In this document: in pieces, positions 1-10,429 of the stretch
Numbering within the stretch: position 1 is the first letter of the stretch
How the letters are laid out: the number at the start of each line of letters is the position of its first letter
NCBI RefSeq assembly: GCF_023520895.1
Contig: NZ_CP026029.1
Coordinates: 1,178,001 to 1,242,000, forward strand
Source of the DNA: Paenibacillus sp. PK3_47
Lineage (GTDB): Bacteria; Bacillota; Bacilli; Paenibacillales; Paenibacillaceae
Length of the DNA: 64,000 bases
Reading direction: 5' to 3'
The notes under the pieces: generated by a model
The model's database searches: none
Told to the model about the DNA's origin: nothing
The model's input: only the letters and a program-made list of their open reading frames with translations
Made by a program: the position numbers and the translations under genes

Positions 1-290
1 TGTCCGGTCTGAACAACTGTTTTCCCAGCCTTCATACCGCCATCTCGGTCTCATCGGCCATTCTGGCTTACCGTTCAGGCAACCGCCGCTGGATGGCAAT
101 AACGTCTGTATCAGCAGCTTTTATAGTGTTCGGTATTTTTTATCTCGGTATTCACTGGCTGACGGATATGCTGGGCGGCGCACTGCTGGCTGTTGTCTCC
201 ACCTCTGTGGCCGTTCAGCTTGCCAGACTGACTCTGCGCGGCAGCGACAAGTCACTCGCCCTGCGGAGACGTTTAACCAATACCCCTTAA
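1..290 (+). CDS. PAP2-family phosphatase, C-terminal part (5' end outside window)
   Basis: The reading frame is open from position 3 to the TAA at 288-290, so the start lies before the window; about 95 residues are visible. It shows two hallmarks of the PAP2 lipid-phosphatase superfamily: the second motif PSLHTA near the start, with its conserved Ser and His, and the third motif GIHWLTDMLGG, with the catalytic His and Asp. Hydrophobic stretches between and after the motifs look like two membrane helices. Such enzymes dephosphorylate lipid phosphates or undecaprenyl pyrophosphate at the membrane. The exact substrate cannot be told from this piece. It ends at a hairpin terminator shared with yajC. 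Confidence 0.85.
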   Translation, partial: SGLNNCFPSLHTAISVSSAILAYRSGNRRWMAITSVSAAFIVFGIFYLGIHWLTDMLGGALLAVVSTSVAVQLARLTLRGSDKSLALRRRLTNTP

Positions 291-313
291 GATCAAATAT
301 CCCCATATACACC

Positions 314-355
314 AAAAAAGCGGCTGTCCTCTGGATCAGAGAACAGCCGCTTTTT
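314..355. terminator. Bidirectional intrinsic terminator between PAP2 gene and yajC
   Basis: AAAAAGCGGCTGT pairs with ACAGCCGCTTTTT across a short loop that can itself pair. A-run and T-run flank both sides, so it can stop transcription from the plus-strand PAP2 gene and the minus-strand yajC operon. Confidence 0.9.
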
Positions 356-374
356 ATGTAGTTGATAATGATCT

Positions 375-689
375 CTACTCTTTGTCTTCCACAGTCGTAA
401 CAGCATGGCTGATCGAACCGCGGTCGAAGGTCAATTTCGTAACATCGTTAACTCTCAGCACGACGATATCGTCCGAGAGCTCCATGATCGTCCCGTGAAG
501 ACCACCGATCGTTACGATCTTGTCGCCTTTCTTGAGCGACTTGAGCATGGCGTTACGGGTTTTGGTCTTCTTCTGCTGCGGACGAATAAGCAAGAAATAG
601 AATACCACGAACATAAGTACAAACGGTCCTACGAGACCCAGAATACTGCCTCCGCTGGCCGCTGGTGTACTTGCTGCAAATTGAAACAT
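375..689 (-). CDS. yajC: Preprotein translocase subunit YajC
   Basis: A 104-residue protein with one N-terminal membrane helix (about residues 14-37), then RPQQKK and a small soluble domain with KGDKIVTIGGLHG, the usual YajC pattern. YajC associates with SecDF and the SecYEG translocon. The start chosen is the ATG at 689 (MFQFAAS), preceded by an AGGGGGGA ribosome site; a longer frame to 728 has no such site. It is the last gene of the spoIID-like/queA/tgt/yajC series, the same tgt-yajC neighbourhood as in Bacillus subtilis (yrbF). Confidence 0.95.
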   Translation of the reverse strand: MFQFAASTPAASGGSILGLVGPFVLMFVVFYFLLIRPQQKKTKTRNAMLKSLKKGDKIVTIGGLHGTIMELSDDIVVLRVNDVTKLTFDRGSISHAVTTVEDKE

Positions 690-836
690 ATTATCTTTCC
701 CCCCTTTCAATAATGCAATGAAACACAACCCGGTACTATGCTGCGCGTTTCCTCTTGACTAAGCTTTATATAACCATGTTGCCATGAAAACGCTAACCCT
801 ATATTCCACAGTATTCAAGAATTGCTGCTGTTCTGT

Positions 837-1994
<1,158 letters not shown>

Positions 1995-3023
1995 TTAATA
2001 AATAAACATCGCGTCGCCAAAGCTGAAGAAGCGGTATTTCCCGGCAATGGCTTCCTCATAGGCTGCCAGAATCCGCTCCCGTCCGGCCAGCGCGCTCACC
2101 AGCATCACCAAAGTAGACTTCGGCAGATGGAAATTCGTAATCAATGCGTTCACAACAGTAAACTTATAGCCCGGAAAGATAAAAATATCTGTCCAGCCGC
2201 TGCATTCCGCAAGCGGCCCGCCCTCAAACTGCCTTCCCACCGTTTCAAGGGTGCGGCATGAGGTTGTGCCGACAGCAATAATACGTCCGCCTCTCTGCCT
2301 GGCGTCGTTCAGAATATCAGCAGTTTCCTTGGATAACTCATAATATTCGGCATGCATCACATGCTCCTCAACCTTATCCACAGACATCGGACGAAAAGTT
2401 CCCAGTCCAACATGCAGGGTTATATATGCGATGTTCACACCTTTGGCGGCAATCTGTTCCAGCAGCTCCTTGGTGAAATGCAGCCCTGCAGTAGGCGCTG
2501 CCGCCGATCCTTCATGCTTGGCATACACCGTCTGATAGCGTTCGCGGTCATCCAGCGTTTCCTTGATATACGGAGGAAGCGGCATGGATCCGAGCCTGTC
2601 CAGAATTTCCTGGAAAATGCCTTTATAGATAAAACGGAGTGTCCGGCCGCCCATGTCGGCCTCATCCTCAATTACTGCACGCAGTTCGTCGCTAAAAACA
2701 ATAACCGCTCCGGTCTTCAGCTTCTTGCCGGGCTTCACCAGCGCTTCCCACTTGTCTTCGCCCAGGTTCTTCAGCAGGAGCACTTCCGCCTTCGCTCCGG
2801 TATCTTCCTTGACACCGAACAGCCTTGCCGGAATGACTCTCGTATCATTAAGTACAAGCGTATCTCCTGGTCTGAACTGCTCAAGAATATCGGTAAAATG
2901 CCGGTGCGTGAGATCCCCGTTCTCCTTGTTCACCATCAGCAGCCTTGAAGAGCTGCGGTCGGGAAGCGGAGTCTGGGCAATCAGCTCCTCCGGCAGATGA
3001 AAATCATAATCGTCAACATTCAT
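1995..3023 (-). CDS. queA: S-adenosylmethionine:tRNA ribosyltransferase-isomerase
   Basis: A 342-residue protein starting [17 protein letters not shown], the classic QueA N-terminus; internal segments such as [24 protein letters not shown] and PTAGLHFT match the family throughout. QueA transfers the ribosyl part of SAM to preQ1 already in tRNA, giving epoxyqueuosine. It sits 9 bp after the SpoIID-like gene and 21 bp before tgt, so the queuosine steps are coupled in one operon. Confidence 0.97.
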   Translation of the reverse strand: MNVDDYDFHLPEELIAQTPLPDRSSSRLLMVNKENGDLTHRHFTDILEQFRPGDTLVLNDTRVIPARLFGVKEDTGAKAEVLLLKNLGEDKWEALVKPGKKLKTGAVIVFSDELRAVIEDEADMGGRTLRFIYKGIFQEILDRLGSMPLPPYIKETLDDRERYQTVYAKHEGSAAAPTAGLHFTKELLEQIAAKGVNIAYITLHVGLGTFRPMSVDKVEEHVMHAEYYELSKETADILNDARQRGGRIIAVGTTSCRTLETVGRQFEGGPLAECSGWTDIFIFPGYKFTVVNALITNFHLPKSTLVMLVSALAGRERILAAYEEAIAGKYRFFSFGDAMFIY

Positions 3024-3032
3024 CGTCTGTCT

Positions 3033-5132
3033 TCATTCCTTAACTATAGTAACGTTATTAAAATAGTGTTGCAATATTTGCTTGTAATCATACCCGTTGT
3101 CGGCCATACCCTTTACGCCCCATTGCGACATTCCGAGTCCGTGGCCGTTACCCCAGCCGATAAAATAAAATCCGCTGGCTCCGGTTACTACTCTGGCTGC
3201 CTTGTTGCTGCCCATAACTACCGTACCTTTGCCCGCAGCGGTCACCTTGCCGTTAGCAGACAGGACGCCGGCAGTCTGAGAGCCGCCAATGGTTGAGGTA
3301 GTACCGTCAGCGCCTAGTACAGTATAACTTCCGGCGGGGACAATATCAAACAAGGTACTCGGTAATCCGTTAAAAGAGGAACGGAATAAATCCGGGTATT
3401 TCACCTGCAGAATTTCGCCGTTTGCCTTCACCTGCGTAGCCCGGCCCGAAGGTCCTCTCTGGGTAACCTGCAGGGTTGCAATAGAAGACGGCAATGAATT
3501 TGAAGTTTTGCCGCTGAGGCTTTTGAGCAGCTCAGCGGAAGTATAGGGCCCTTTGATCCAGCTGTAGCTTCCCGATTCGTACACCTGTCCCAATACAACA
3601 GCATTTTCACCGGGATTGAGCTTGCCGACCGGGCTGACGCTGCTCTCTATGACCGGCAATGGACGGATATTTACATCCCTGGTTGTTGCCGTAGCAGTGG
3701 CCAGTCCGGCTGCAGTGGAGCTCCCGGTTAATTTGATATTGTCTTCACGGGCATAACCGGAGACGCCGTTATCCAGCAGCAGGTAGTACCACTGCTTGGC
3801 GCTGGCCACTGCCGCAGCATCCTCTGCACTGCGTACACTGACAAAATGAACACCGCCGTTCCCCCATACCTCCGAAGGATCTGCTGTTACACCGCCGCTG
3901 TTCGAGGAAAAGACCGATTCGATAATCTTGCCCCCGCTCATCAGCACCTCTCCGGCTGTGGCATCCACCGCTCTGGTGATGGCAGGCGCTTCGGCGCCGA
4001 TGCCGTTGTACACCTGGCTGAGCGTCGTATCTACAACATCCGCTACATCAAATTTGTTGCTCTGGAACAAGGCATAGCTGCGTGCGGCAACAGCCTGGGC
4101 TTTGAGCGCTTCCTCAGGCCAGCTTGCAGATACCTCTCCGCCGACAACCGCATACAAATACTGTTCCACCGGCACTTCATTAATCACGGCAAGCGAGCCG
4201 GCCAGACCGCTCAGCTCCAGGTTGCCGCGGTATGTACGTTTGGATCTTTCAACAATCTGTATTCCCGCATCATTGCCGGCAGCCATAAACTTGGCACCCG
4301 CGCCCGAGACGCTGTAATGCGCAGCCTGGCTCTCACTGGTTAAATCCATTCCGGCATCCGTGCGGACGATTAGTCCGGCGGAGGCTGCCGGCGAGAGAGC
4401 AAGCTGCGGAAGTGCAGCTGTAACCGAGGTCTGCAGAATGGCCAGATCGCTGTCATTGGCAGCCCCGCCGACCCATACCTGAACCTTGGCGCTGCCGTCG
4501 CTGCCGGACGACATAGCCTTCCAGGCATCAAAGCCCGCAGCGGTAATTCCGCTGATCACAGCATCAGCTTCCTGTAAGGATGCGAACTCTCCCGCAGATA
4601 AATACTTGCTGCCCTTCAGGCCGGGAGTCTGGCCTTCGGGTATGGACAAACCCGCTTTGCCTACGCGGCTCAGCCCTTCCTTGGCAGCACTTTCGCTGGC
4701 ATAAGGACCTGTATACAGCTGATACACTTTGGCGCCGTTACGTTCAGCTGCAAAAATTTGCGGCTTATCGGAAGTAGACTGCAGCTTCTTGGCTGCATCA
4801 GCGGCAGCCTGCCAGGAAGAGGTCTCCATCACCTTCACTTTATAGCCGTCCAGGCTGATGCGGATCTTGCCGCCTGCCGGAACGGTTGCCAGCGGCACCG
4901 GGCCCGCCGGAACCGATGTAAGGTTAAACTCCTTATCAGACTGCAGCGTTACATAAGGAGTAGTCGATTTATATTTGCTGCCAATGTCAGCGTACAGTGC
5001 AACCCGGATCGGTTCACCCGCTGCATCGCCCGTACCGGCGGGAACCATAAAGCTTCCTGCTGCCAGCGCTGCCGCCAGCAGCCCACGGCCCAGTTGTCCC
5101 ATTACTGTCCTTTTGCCCTTGGCATGATTCAT
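3033..5132 (-). CDS. SpoIID/LytB-domain secreted protein
   Basis: About 699 residues. An N-terminal positively charged and hydrophobic stretch (about 8-38) looks like a signal peptide. Residues around 100-210 hold two SPOR-like repeats (QIFAAERNGAKVYQLYTGPY and a later similar copy). The SpoIID core is about 310-450, with VEQYLYAVVGGEVSASWPEE, QAVAARSYAL and SNSGG, then a conserved tail with WGNGHGLGMSQWG. SpoIID enzymes are lytic transglycosylases acting on peptidoglycan in engulfment; LytB relatives modify amidase activity. The length and SPOR-like repeats fit a LytB-type wall protein better than the short SpoIID proper. An AGGAGG lies 7 bp before the second ATG (5132) and 4 bp before the first (5135); I chose the second. 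It precedes queA by 9 bp. Confidence 0.88.
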   Translation of the reverse strand: MNHAKGKRTVMGQLGRGLLAAALAAGSFMVPAGTGDAAGEPIRVALYADIGSKYKSTTPYVTLQSDKEFNLTSVPAGPVPLATVPAGGKIRISLDGYKVKVMETSSWQAAADAAKKLQSTSDKPQIFAAERNGAKVYQLYTGPYASESAAKEGLSRVGKAGLSIPEGQTPGLKGSKYLSAGEFASLQEADAVISGITAAGFDAWKAMSSGSDGSAKVQVWVGGAANDSDLAILQTSVTAALPQLALSPAASAGLIVRTDAGMDLTSESQAAHYSVSGAGAKFMAAGNDAGIQIVERSKRTYRGNLELSGLAGSLAVINEVPVEQYLYAVVGGEVSASWPEEALKAQAVAARSYALFQSNKFDVADVVDTTLSQVYNGIGAEAPAITRAVDATAGEVLMSGGKIIESVFSSNSGGVTADPSEVWGNGGVHFVSVRSAEDAAAVASAKQWYYLLLDNGVSGYAREDNIKLTGSSTAAGLATATATTRDVNIRPLPVIESSVSPVGKLNPGENAVVLGQVYESGSYSWIKGPYTSAELLKSLSGKTSNSLPSSIATLQVTQRGPSGRATQVKANGEILQVKYPDLFRSSFNGLPSTLFDIVPAGSYTVLGADGTTSTIGGSQTAGVLSANGKVTAAGKGTVVMGSNKAARVVTGASGFYFIGWGNGHGLGMSQWGVKGMADNGYDYKQILQHYFNNVTIVKE

Positions 5133-5244
5133 CATGTAGCCTCCTAAGAAGTTTGGCTTAATTTAAAATGATAACCGCTGTCAAAGCACGTTTGAGAAAT
5201 TTTGCTTAGGTCACTACAGTTGCTCTTTTGCTGTCTAATTCCGG

Positions 5245-5350
5245 CTGCGTGTGACCAGCATGTTCTGCGTGATTATCGTGTTCTGCGTGACCAGCGTGTT
5301 CTTGCCTCAACAGCATGCCCTGCTTGACCTGCACGTTCTGCCTGACCGCT
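5245..5350. repeat. Degenerate 18-bp tandem repeat
   Basis: About six imperfect copies of an 18-bp unit like CTGCGTGACCAGCGTGTT run through the non-coding stretch upstream of the SpoIID-like gene. No reading frame with a ribosome site is seen. The GCGTGT-rich wording resembles the 40-bp repeats near 53.6 kb, though the units differ. Confidence 0.7.
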
Positions 5351-5531
5351 AACGGACCTTACATCCGTTATTTTTGCTTTTACACCCTTTTCTTTGGGCT
5401 AACGGACCGTACGTCCCTTATCGCCCCCTAACCGGGTGGTTTCCGGTTAAAAATCCGGAAATAAGGGACCTGAGGTCCGTTAGCTGCTGAAAATGTGACT
5501 TTTGGCAGAAATAACGGATCCTGGGTCCGTT
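5351..5531. repeat. Cluster of four AACGGA-N7-TCCGTT palindromes
   Basis: Four 19-bp palindromes with arms AACGGA and TCCGTT around 7 bp: 5351-5369 (perfect), 5401-5419, 5463-5481 (each with one arm change) and 5513-5531 (perfect). They fill the intergenic stretch between the ruvB 3' end and the SpoIID-like gene, which otherwise shows no gene. Three more copies lie at 20720-20850. Confidence 0.8.
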
Positions 5532-5572
5532 AGAAGCGGATACGCTCGGACGCCGGCTGTTTTGGAATCCGG

Positions 5573-5612
5573 CACTCCAGCACTCCAGCACTCCAGTACT
5601 CCAGCACTGCAA
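5573..5612. repeat. 8-bp microsatellite
   Basis: Four copies of CACTCCAG (the fourth reading TACTCCAG) plus a partial fifth in the same intergenic stretch. Probably a slippage product; no coding role is seen. Confidence 0.85.
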
Positions 5613-5740
5613 GCGGCAGCATTCTGGCATGCTGCCCTAGCGGACGCGTCCTTCCCAGCAATAATACTGCGGACGTTAGCATTCTGGGATAGCCACTCTT
5701 AGCGGCCAGCAGCTTAATAGTAATCTATCCTGGCTGCCGG

Positions 5741-6748
5741 TTACCCCTGCTGCGCCGGGAACGGCAGGCCCAGATGCTGATAGGCCGCCGGAGTTACCAC
5801 TCTTCCCCGCGGGGTCCGCTGCAGAAACCCGATCTGCAGCAGATACGGCTCGTATACATCCTCAATCGTCTGGCTCTCTTCGCCGATCGTGGCGGCAATC
5901 GTGTCCAGGCCGACCGGACCTCCCCGGAACACATTAATCATCGACGACAGCATCTTATGGTCGATGCTGTCCAGCCCGCGCGGATCGACCTGCAGCATTT
6001 TCAGCGATTCGCCAGCAATCTCCGGCGTAATGATGCCGTCGCCGCGGACCTGTGCAAAATCACGTACCCGCTTCAGCAGCCGGTTCGCGATCCGCGGGGT
6101 CCCGCGTGAGCGCAGGGCGATCTCTTCCGCAGCATCGCCCACAATTTCGATGCCGAGCAGCTCGGCATTGCGGGACACGATGAAGCTCAGTTCATCGATG
6201 GTGTAGTACTCCAGCCGGCTGACTACCCCGAAGCGGTCGCGAAGCGGCGCGGACAACAGTCCGGCGCGCGTAGTCGCCCCGATCAGCGTAAACGGCGGCA
6301 GGTCCAGGCGCACCGAACGCGCACTTGGCCCTTTGCCGATCATGATATCCAGCGCGAAGTCCTCCATCGCCGGATACATGACCTCCTCGACCGACCGGTG
6401 CAGGCGGTGGATCTCATCAATGAAGAGCACATCGCCCTCCTGCAGGTTGGTCAGGAGCGCCGCCAGATCCCCCGGCCGCTCGATCGCCGGCCCTGACGTC
6501 GTGCGCAGATTCACGCCCAGCTCATTGGCGATGATATTCGCCAGCGTCGTTTTGCCAAGGCCCGGAGGCCCGTACAGCAGCACATGATCCAGCGCTTCAC
6601 TGCGCATTTTGGCTGCTTCTATATATATCTTAAGGTTCTCTTTCACCTGATTCTGTCCGATATATTCGCCCAGATAACGGGGACGCAGACTCAGCTCCAC
6701 TGCCTGCTCATCCATCATCAGATTTGCCGATATAATCCGGTCATCCAT
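5741..6748 (-). CDS. ruvB: Holliday junction branch-migration ATPase RuvB
   Basis: 335 residues, normal length. Walker A is GPPGLGKTT (about 61-69), Walker B is LFIDEIHR (about 109-116), and sensor motif GATTRAG and C-terminal winged-helix segment [10 protein letters not shown] are present. RuvB hexamers drive branch migration with RuvA. The ATG at 6748 has GGAG 10 bp upstream. ruvA ends 46 bp upstream, so ruvC-ruvA-ruvB reads as one operon. Confidence 0.98.
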   Translation of the reverse strand: MDDRIISANLMMDEQAVELSLRPRYLGEYIGQNQVKENLKIYIEAAKMRSEALDHVLLYGPPGLGKTTLANIIANELGVNLRTTSGPAIERPGDLAALLTNLQEGDVLFIDEIHRLHRSVEEVMYPAMEDFALDIMIGKGPSARSVRLDLPPFTLIGATTRAGLLSAPLRDRFGVVSRLEYYTIDELSFIVSRNAELLGIEIVGDAAEEIALRSRGTPRIANRLLKRVRDFAQVRGDGIITPEIAGESLKMLQVDPRGLDSIDHKMLSSMINVFRGGPVGLDTIAATIGEESQTIEDVYEPYLLQIGFLQRTPRGRVVTPAAYQHLGLPFPAQQG

Positions 6749-6794
6749 TTATTCATCACTCCAGTTCTTCAAGGATGTCCTCCACGCTTCCGGC

Positions 6795-7412
6795 TTACTT
6801 GGCTACAAAGAGTAGCCCCAGCGCCTTCTTCATCAGCACATCGACAGTTCCTTTGTCCGAGCCTTCTTTCTTCATCGTAAGCCATACACGGTCAAGCTCT
6901 GCTTCGGTATAGCCCAGTGCCTTCAGTCCGTCTCTTGCTTCTTCCCACGGCAGGGCATTGTTCTGTTCATCCAGCGGCACTGCGAACAGGCCTGTCTGCA
7001 TCGAAGCCGCGCTCAGCCCGTCGAGCTTGTCGCGCAGATCCAGAATCATCCGCTGGGCTGTCTTCTTGCCGATGCCCGGCAGCTTGGTCAGGAAAGTGAT
7101 ATTCTCCTGGTAAATCGCCGAGATCAGCTGGTCTGGTGTTCCGCCGGTCAGAATGCCAAGCGCCACACGCGGGCCGATACCGGATACCTCGATCAGCTTG
7201 CGGAACAGCTTCTGCTCTTCCCTTGTCGGGAATCCGAACAGGAGCGTGGCATCCTCACGCGTCTGATAATGAATATATATGGTCACAGGACCTTCTGTTT
7301 TGGCAAAAGCATACGGGTTCGGGCAGAATACCCGGTAACCGATGCCTTGAATATCGACCACCACGTATTCTGACTCCAAATAAACGACAGGTCCTCTTAA
7401 ATAATCTATCAT
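6795..7412 (-). CDS. ruvA: Holliday junction DNA-binding protein RuvA
   Basis: 205 residues starting MIDYLRGPVVYLE. The OB-fold N-terminal domain is followed by helix-hairpin-helix motifs (VSGIGPRVALGIL and LPGIGKKTAQRMILDL) and a C-terminal RuvB-contact domain. RuvA binds the four-way junction and loads RuvB. Its ATG overlaps the ruvC TGA as ATGA, which points to translational coupling, and GAGGT lies 9 bp before the start. Confidence 0.98.
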   Translation of the reverse strand: MIDYLRGPVVYLESEYVVVDIQGIGYRVFCPNPYAFAKTEGPVTIYIHYQTREDATLLFGFPTREEQKLFRKLIEVSGIGPRVALGILTGGTPDQLISAIYQENITFLTKLPGIGKKTAQRMILDLRDKLDGLSAASMQTGLFAVPLDEQNNALPWEEARDGLKALGYTEAELDRVWLTMKKEGSDKGTVDVLMKKALGLLFVAK

Positions 7413-7912
7413 TTTCGCAATACCTCATTTAATTTAGAATTCAAACTTACGGAATGGGCATGGCATACCGCCACTGCCAGGGCATCCGCCACATCATCCG
7501 GCTTGGGGACAGCGGACAGCTTCAGCAGCAGCTTCACCATCTCCTGCACCTGCTTCTTCTCTGCCTTCCCGTACCCTACCACAGCCTGCTTCACCATCAT
7601 TGGCGTATATTCAGAGACAGGCAGGCCACGCTGCACAGCGGCCAGAATCAGCACTCCGCGTGCCTGCGCCACCGGCAGGGCTGTAGTCACATTCCGGGCG
7701 AAAAACAATTTCTCTATAGCAACAGCATCCGGTTTATACCTGTCCAGCAGCTGTACCATACCTTCATAAACATGCAGCAGCCGGTCTTCCTCAGGCGTAT
7801 GCGCCTCGGTCTGAATGCTGCCGTACTGAACCGGTGTCAATTTGTTTCCTTCCTTATCAATGAAGCCGAAGCCGACAATCGCCAGCCCCGGGTCAATGCC
7901 CAAGATGCGCAA
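7409..7912 (-). CDS. ruvC: Crossover junction endodeoxyribonuclease RuvC
   Basis: 167 residues from a TTG start at 7912, chosen because GGAGAG precedes it and the protein then begins LRILGIDPG as the family does; the longer frame to 7960 lacks a site. Catalytic acids are visible: Asp in GIDPG, Glu in VAIEKLFF, and the aspartates in PKPDDVADALAVA. RuvC resolves Holliday junctions. Bacillus subtilis uses RecU instead, so having RuvC next to RuvAB fits Paenibacillus. Confidence 0.95.
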   Translation of the reverse strand: MRILGIDPGLAIVGFGFIDKEGNKLTPVQYGSIQTEAHTPEEDRLLHVYEGMVQLLDRYKPDAVAIEKLFFARNVTTALPVAQARGVLILAAVQRGLPVSEYTPMMVKQAVVGYGKAEKKQVQEMVKLLLKLSAVPKPDDVADALAVAVCHAHSVSLNSKLNEVLRK

Positions 7913-7999
7913 TCCAATCTCTCCTCTATAACAGGCAGGTATTCCACCGTGTTCATCCATTGTCCCTTGATAAAGCGAACATATGTATTCCTTCTAAAC

Positions 8000-8008
8000 A
8001 TTATAGCA
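8000..8008 (-). promoter_or_regulatory. Extended -10 promoter of ruvCAB
   Basis: On the minus strand TGCTATAAT forms a perfect extended -10 (TG-N-TATAAT), about 90 bp upstream of the ruvC start. No good -35 is seen 17 bp upstream. Confidence 0.6.
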
Positions 8009-8115
8009 AAAATACCTCCCGGGAGAGAAAAAAGTTTGCTTTCTGTGATAGAAAAAGAACTTTAGTCCCAGGGTCCGCCGCTTTTCCCTGCAGTGCTGCT
8101 GCACCCTGACACAAC

Positions 8116-8156
8116 AAAAAGAGCCGTCCCGCCATATATTGGCATTGAAACGGCTC
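8116..8156 (-). terminator. Intrinsic terminator after bofC
   Basis: On the minus strand GAGCCGT pairs with ACGGCTC, with an inner GCC/GGC pairing, followed by TTTTT. It lies 14 bp after the bofC stop and separates bofC from ruvC. Confidence 0.88.
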
Positions 8157-8169
8157 CCGTCACCTTATT

Positions 8170-8967
8170 TTATTGTTCACTCTGCATAGCCTGTTCTGCC
8201 GAATCCCGCGCATAATCGCTGAAGGTAGACAGTACGCTGTTATACTCCTCGATATCCTGCACACGGATGCCGTCATGCAGCTGCTTCCAGATTTCCTCCG
8301 GCAGGGCGGACTTCATTGATCCCATATCCATTTGAAAAAAAGTCTTGAGCACCTTCTCGCCGGCCGGGGGCCCTTTGAACAAAGTCAGATTTCCCTGCTC
8401 GTCCACCCCGATATAGGCCTCCCTTTTGGTCAGCGGCGATAAATCATTGACTCTGCGCTCCAGCCACAGATCGCCTTCCCCGCTAAGCCAGCCGTACCAT
8501 TCGGGATGACCTGTAATCAGCTCCTTGAGCTGTAAAGGACTTTTCACACCGGGCAGACTCTGCACTTCCTCGCCGCTGACATAAATCGTCTTGAGATGTA
8601 CCCTCCGGTCAATCCCCTCTTTACTGACGGCCTCCAGCAGCTCCCTATGGTCTATGCCGGAATTACCGTCTTCACCGCTGCCCCCGGACTGGCTGTACAC
8701 TGCAGCTACCGCAGCTACACTGCCGTCCGCATCCGGGTGATTGTCCAGGTCCTGCCATTCGTTTAATGCGCTGCTTACATTCATGGCCGGATTGTCCAGC
8801 AGCCCGCTGATCTCTTTCTTTAACTGCATCCCGCGCCAGGCCAGTATCGTCACAAGCAAACATGCCGCTCCCACCCAGAGCGCTTTTCTCCAGCGTCTCC
8901 ACCGCCGCCACAGCTGTTTTTTCAACCGGAAACCATTCACTTTAATCCCTTCATTCTGCTTTTTCAC
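8170..8967 (-). CDS. bofC: Forespore protein BofC (bypass of forespore control)
   Basis: 265 residues from a GTG at 8967. A basic N-terminus is followed by one membrane/signal helix (about 28-47). Later residues LKTIYVSGEEVQSLPGV and the C-terminal part with HPEWYGWLSGEGDLWL resemble BofC, a forespore protein that restrains SpoIVB and so times sigma-K activation. It is longer than the roughly 170-residue Bacillus subtilis protein because of a variable linker. Position next to ruvCAB matches Bacillus subtilis, which strengthens the call. It has its own terminator. Confidence 0.8.
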   Translation of the reverse strand: MKKQNEGIKVNGFRLKKQLWRRWRRWRKALWVGAACLLVTILAWRGMQLKKEISGLLDNPAMNVSSALNEWQDLDNHPDADGSVAAVAAVYSQSGGSGEDGNSGIDHRELLEAVSKEGIDRRVHLKTIYVSGEEVQSLPGVKSPLQLKELITGHPEWYGWLSGEGDLWLERRVNDLSPLTKREAYIGVDEQGNLTLFKGPPAGEKVLKTFFQMDMGSMKSALPEEIWKQLHDGIRVQDIEEYNSVLSTFSDYARDSAEQAMQSEQ

Positions 8968-9085
8968 CTATTGTGACCTGAGAAAAGCGCAATTATGCGC
9001 TATACCGGAAATTCATCCAGCCTCCGGTTTCATAGTGCACAGGTCTGCGGTTTGAGCAGTATCTGACGGAAAATCACTTCAAAAC

Positions 9086-9115
9086 TTATCTTTATCAGCT
9101 ATCATTTGCTATACT
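9086..9115 (+). promoter_or_regulatory. Probable fabV promoter (extended -10)
   Basis: TGCTATACT at 9107-9115 is an extended -10 with TG-N-TATACT; the -35 region is poor. It lies about 50 bp upstream of the fabV ATG. Confidence 0.5.
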
Positions 9116-9163
9116 CTATATCAGTGGTTAGGAAGTAAAACTAAAACAAAGGGGATTTCCTTG

Positions 9164-10354
9164 ATGATCATTCAGCCCAAAACCCGCGGCTTTATCTGCA
9201 CAACCGCCCATCCTGAGGGATGCGCCAAGCAGGTGGAGCAGCAAATCAACTATGTAAAAGCACAGAAAAAACTGAGCGGACCTGTGAATGTGCTCGTTGT
9301 CGGCGCCTCTACCGGATACGGACTGGCTTCCCGCATTACCGCCGCTTTCGGCGCAGGTGCCAACACGATCGGCGTATTCTTCGACAAAGCTGCAGAAGGC
9401 TCGCGTACAGCATCCGCCGGATGGTACAACTCGGCTGCGCTGGAGAAGGTCGCTGCAGAGCAGGGCCTGAAATCCTTCAGCATTGTGGGAGACGCTTTTT
9501 CTAACGAGATCAAGACCAAAACCATCGATCTGATCAAAGCCGAATTCGGCACCGTTGACCTCATCGTATACAGCGTAGCTTCTCCTCGCCGTACCCACCC
9601 GGTTACCGGAGAGACCTTCTCCTCCGTAATCAAGCCTGTCGGCAGCGCTTATACGAACAAAACGATGAACTTCCATTCCGGTGAAGTGTCCACAGTGACC
9701 ATTGAGCCTGCGACTGAAGATGAAGTCCGCCAGACCATCGCCGTTATGGGCGGTGAGGACTGGGGCATGTGGATCGACCAGCTTCAGGAAGCGGGAGTTC
9801 TTGCCGAAGGAGCAACGACGGTGGCGTATTCTTATATCGGACCGGAAGTGACCCACCCGATTTATAAGGACGGAACCATCGGCCAGGCCAAAAATGATCT
9901 GGAGAAAACAGCCATCGCGCTGAATGAAAAGCTGGGTGCAGCGGGCGGACGTGCTTTTGTATCCGTCAATAAAGCGCTCGTAACCCAATCCAGCTCGGCC
10001 ATTCCTGTCGTGCCGCTATATATTTCCGCCCTGTACAGAGTTATGAAGGACAAAGAACTGCATGAGAACTGCATCCAGCAGATGTACCGCCTGTTCGCCG
10101 AGCACCTGTATAACGGCGGCGAAGCCGCTGCTGACGGCAGCCATCTGATCCGGATCGACGACTGGGAAATGCGCGAGGATGTGCAGGCTGAAGTCATGAA
10201 GCGCTGGAGCGCCATCGAGACCGGCAATGTGCCTGAACTCGCCGACCTTCCGGGCTACCAGGAGGATTTCTTCAACCTGTTCGGCTTCCGCACCGAAGGT
10301 GTAGATTATGAAGCAGACACCGACCCTGCAGTGGATATTCCTAATCTGGTTTAA
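9164..10354 (+). CDS. fabV: Trans-2-enoyl-ACP/CoA reductase FabV
   Basis: 396 residues starting MIIQPKTRGFICTTAHPEGC, the usual FabV opening. The NAD(H)-binding loop is VGASTGYGLASR (46-57) and the catalytic Y-x8-K is Tyr234 and Lys243 within HPIYKDGTIGQAK. FabV reduces the enoyl intermediate in the last step of fatty-acid elongation and is naturally insensitive to triclosan in characterised members. A TTG at 9161 is also in frame, but the ATG at 9164 gives the family N-terminus and lies 9 bp from AAAGGGG. It stands alone between two terminators. Confidence 0.97.
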   Translation: MIIQPKTRGFICTTAHPEGCAKQVEQQINYVKAQKKLSGPVNVLVVGASTGYGLASRITAAFGAGANTIGVFFDKAAEGSRTASAGWYNSAALEKVAAEQGLKSFSIVGDAFSNEIKTKTIDLIKAEFGTVDLIVYSVASPRRTHPVTGETFSSVIKPVGSAYTNKTMNFHSGEVSTVTIEPATEDEVRQTIAVMGGEDWGMWIDQLQEAGVLAEGATTVAYSYIGPEVTHPIYKDGTIGQAKNDLEKTAIALNEKLGAAGGRAFVSVNKALVTQSSSAIPVVPLYISALYRVMKDKELHENCIQQMYRLFAEHLYNGGEAAADGSHLIRIDDWEMREDVQAEVMKRWSAIETGNVPELADLPGYQEDFFNLFGFRTEGVDYEADTDPAVDIPNLV

Positions 10355-10370
10355 GGTTTTCACGTGTATA

Positions 10371-10418
10371 AAAAAGAGCAGCATTCTTCCCTTTACGGGA
10401 GGATTGCTGCTCTTTCGT
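10371..10418. terminator. Bidirectional terminator between fabV and MFS gene
   Basis: GAGCAGCA pairs with TGCTGCTC with further pairing of TTCCC and GGGAGGA; an A-run precedes it and a T-rich stretch follows, so it serves both converging genes. Confidence 0.88.
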
Positions 10419-10429
10419 TTTGCCCCTTA

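Noticed and set aside
1995..9160. preQ1 riboswitch for the queuosine genes
   Set aside because: tgt and queA act after preQ1 is made, and no small pseudoknot-like leader is seen before them.
9128..9988. 286-codon minus-strand frame opposite fabV
   Set aside because: Antisense shadow of fabV with no family pattern.
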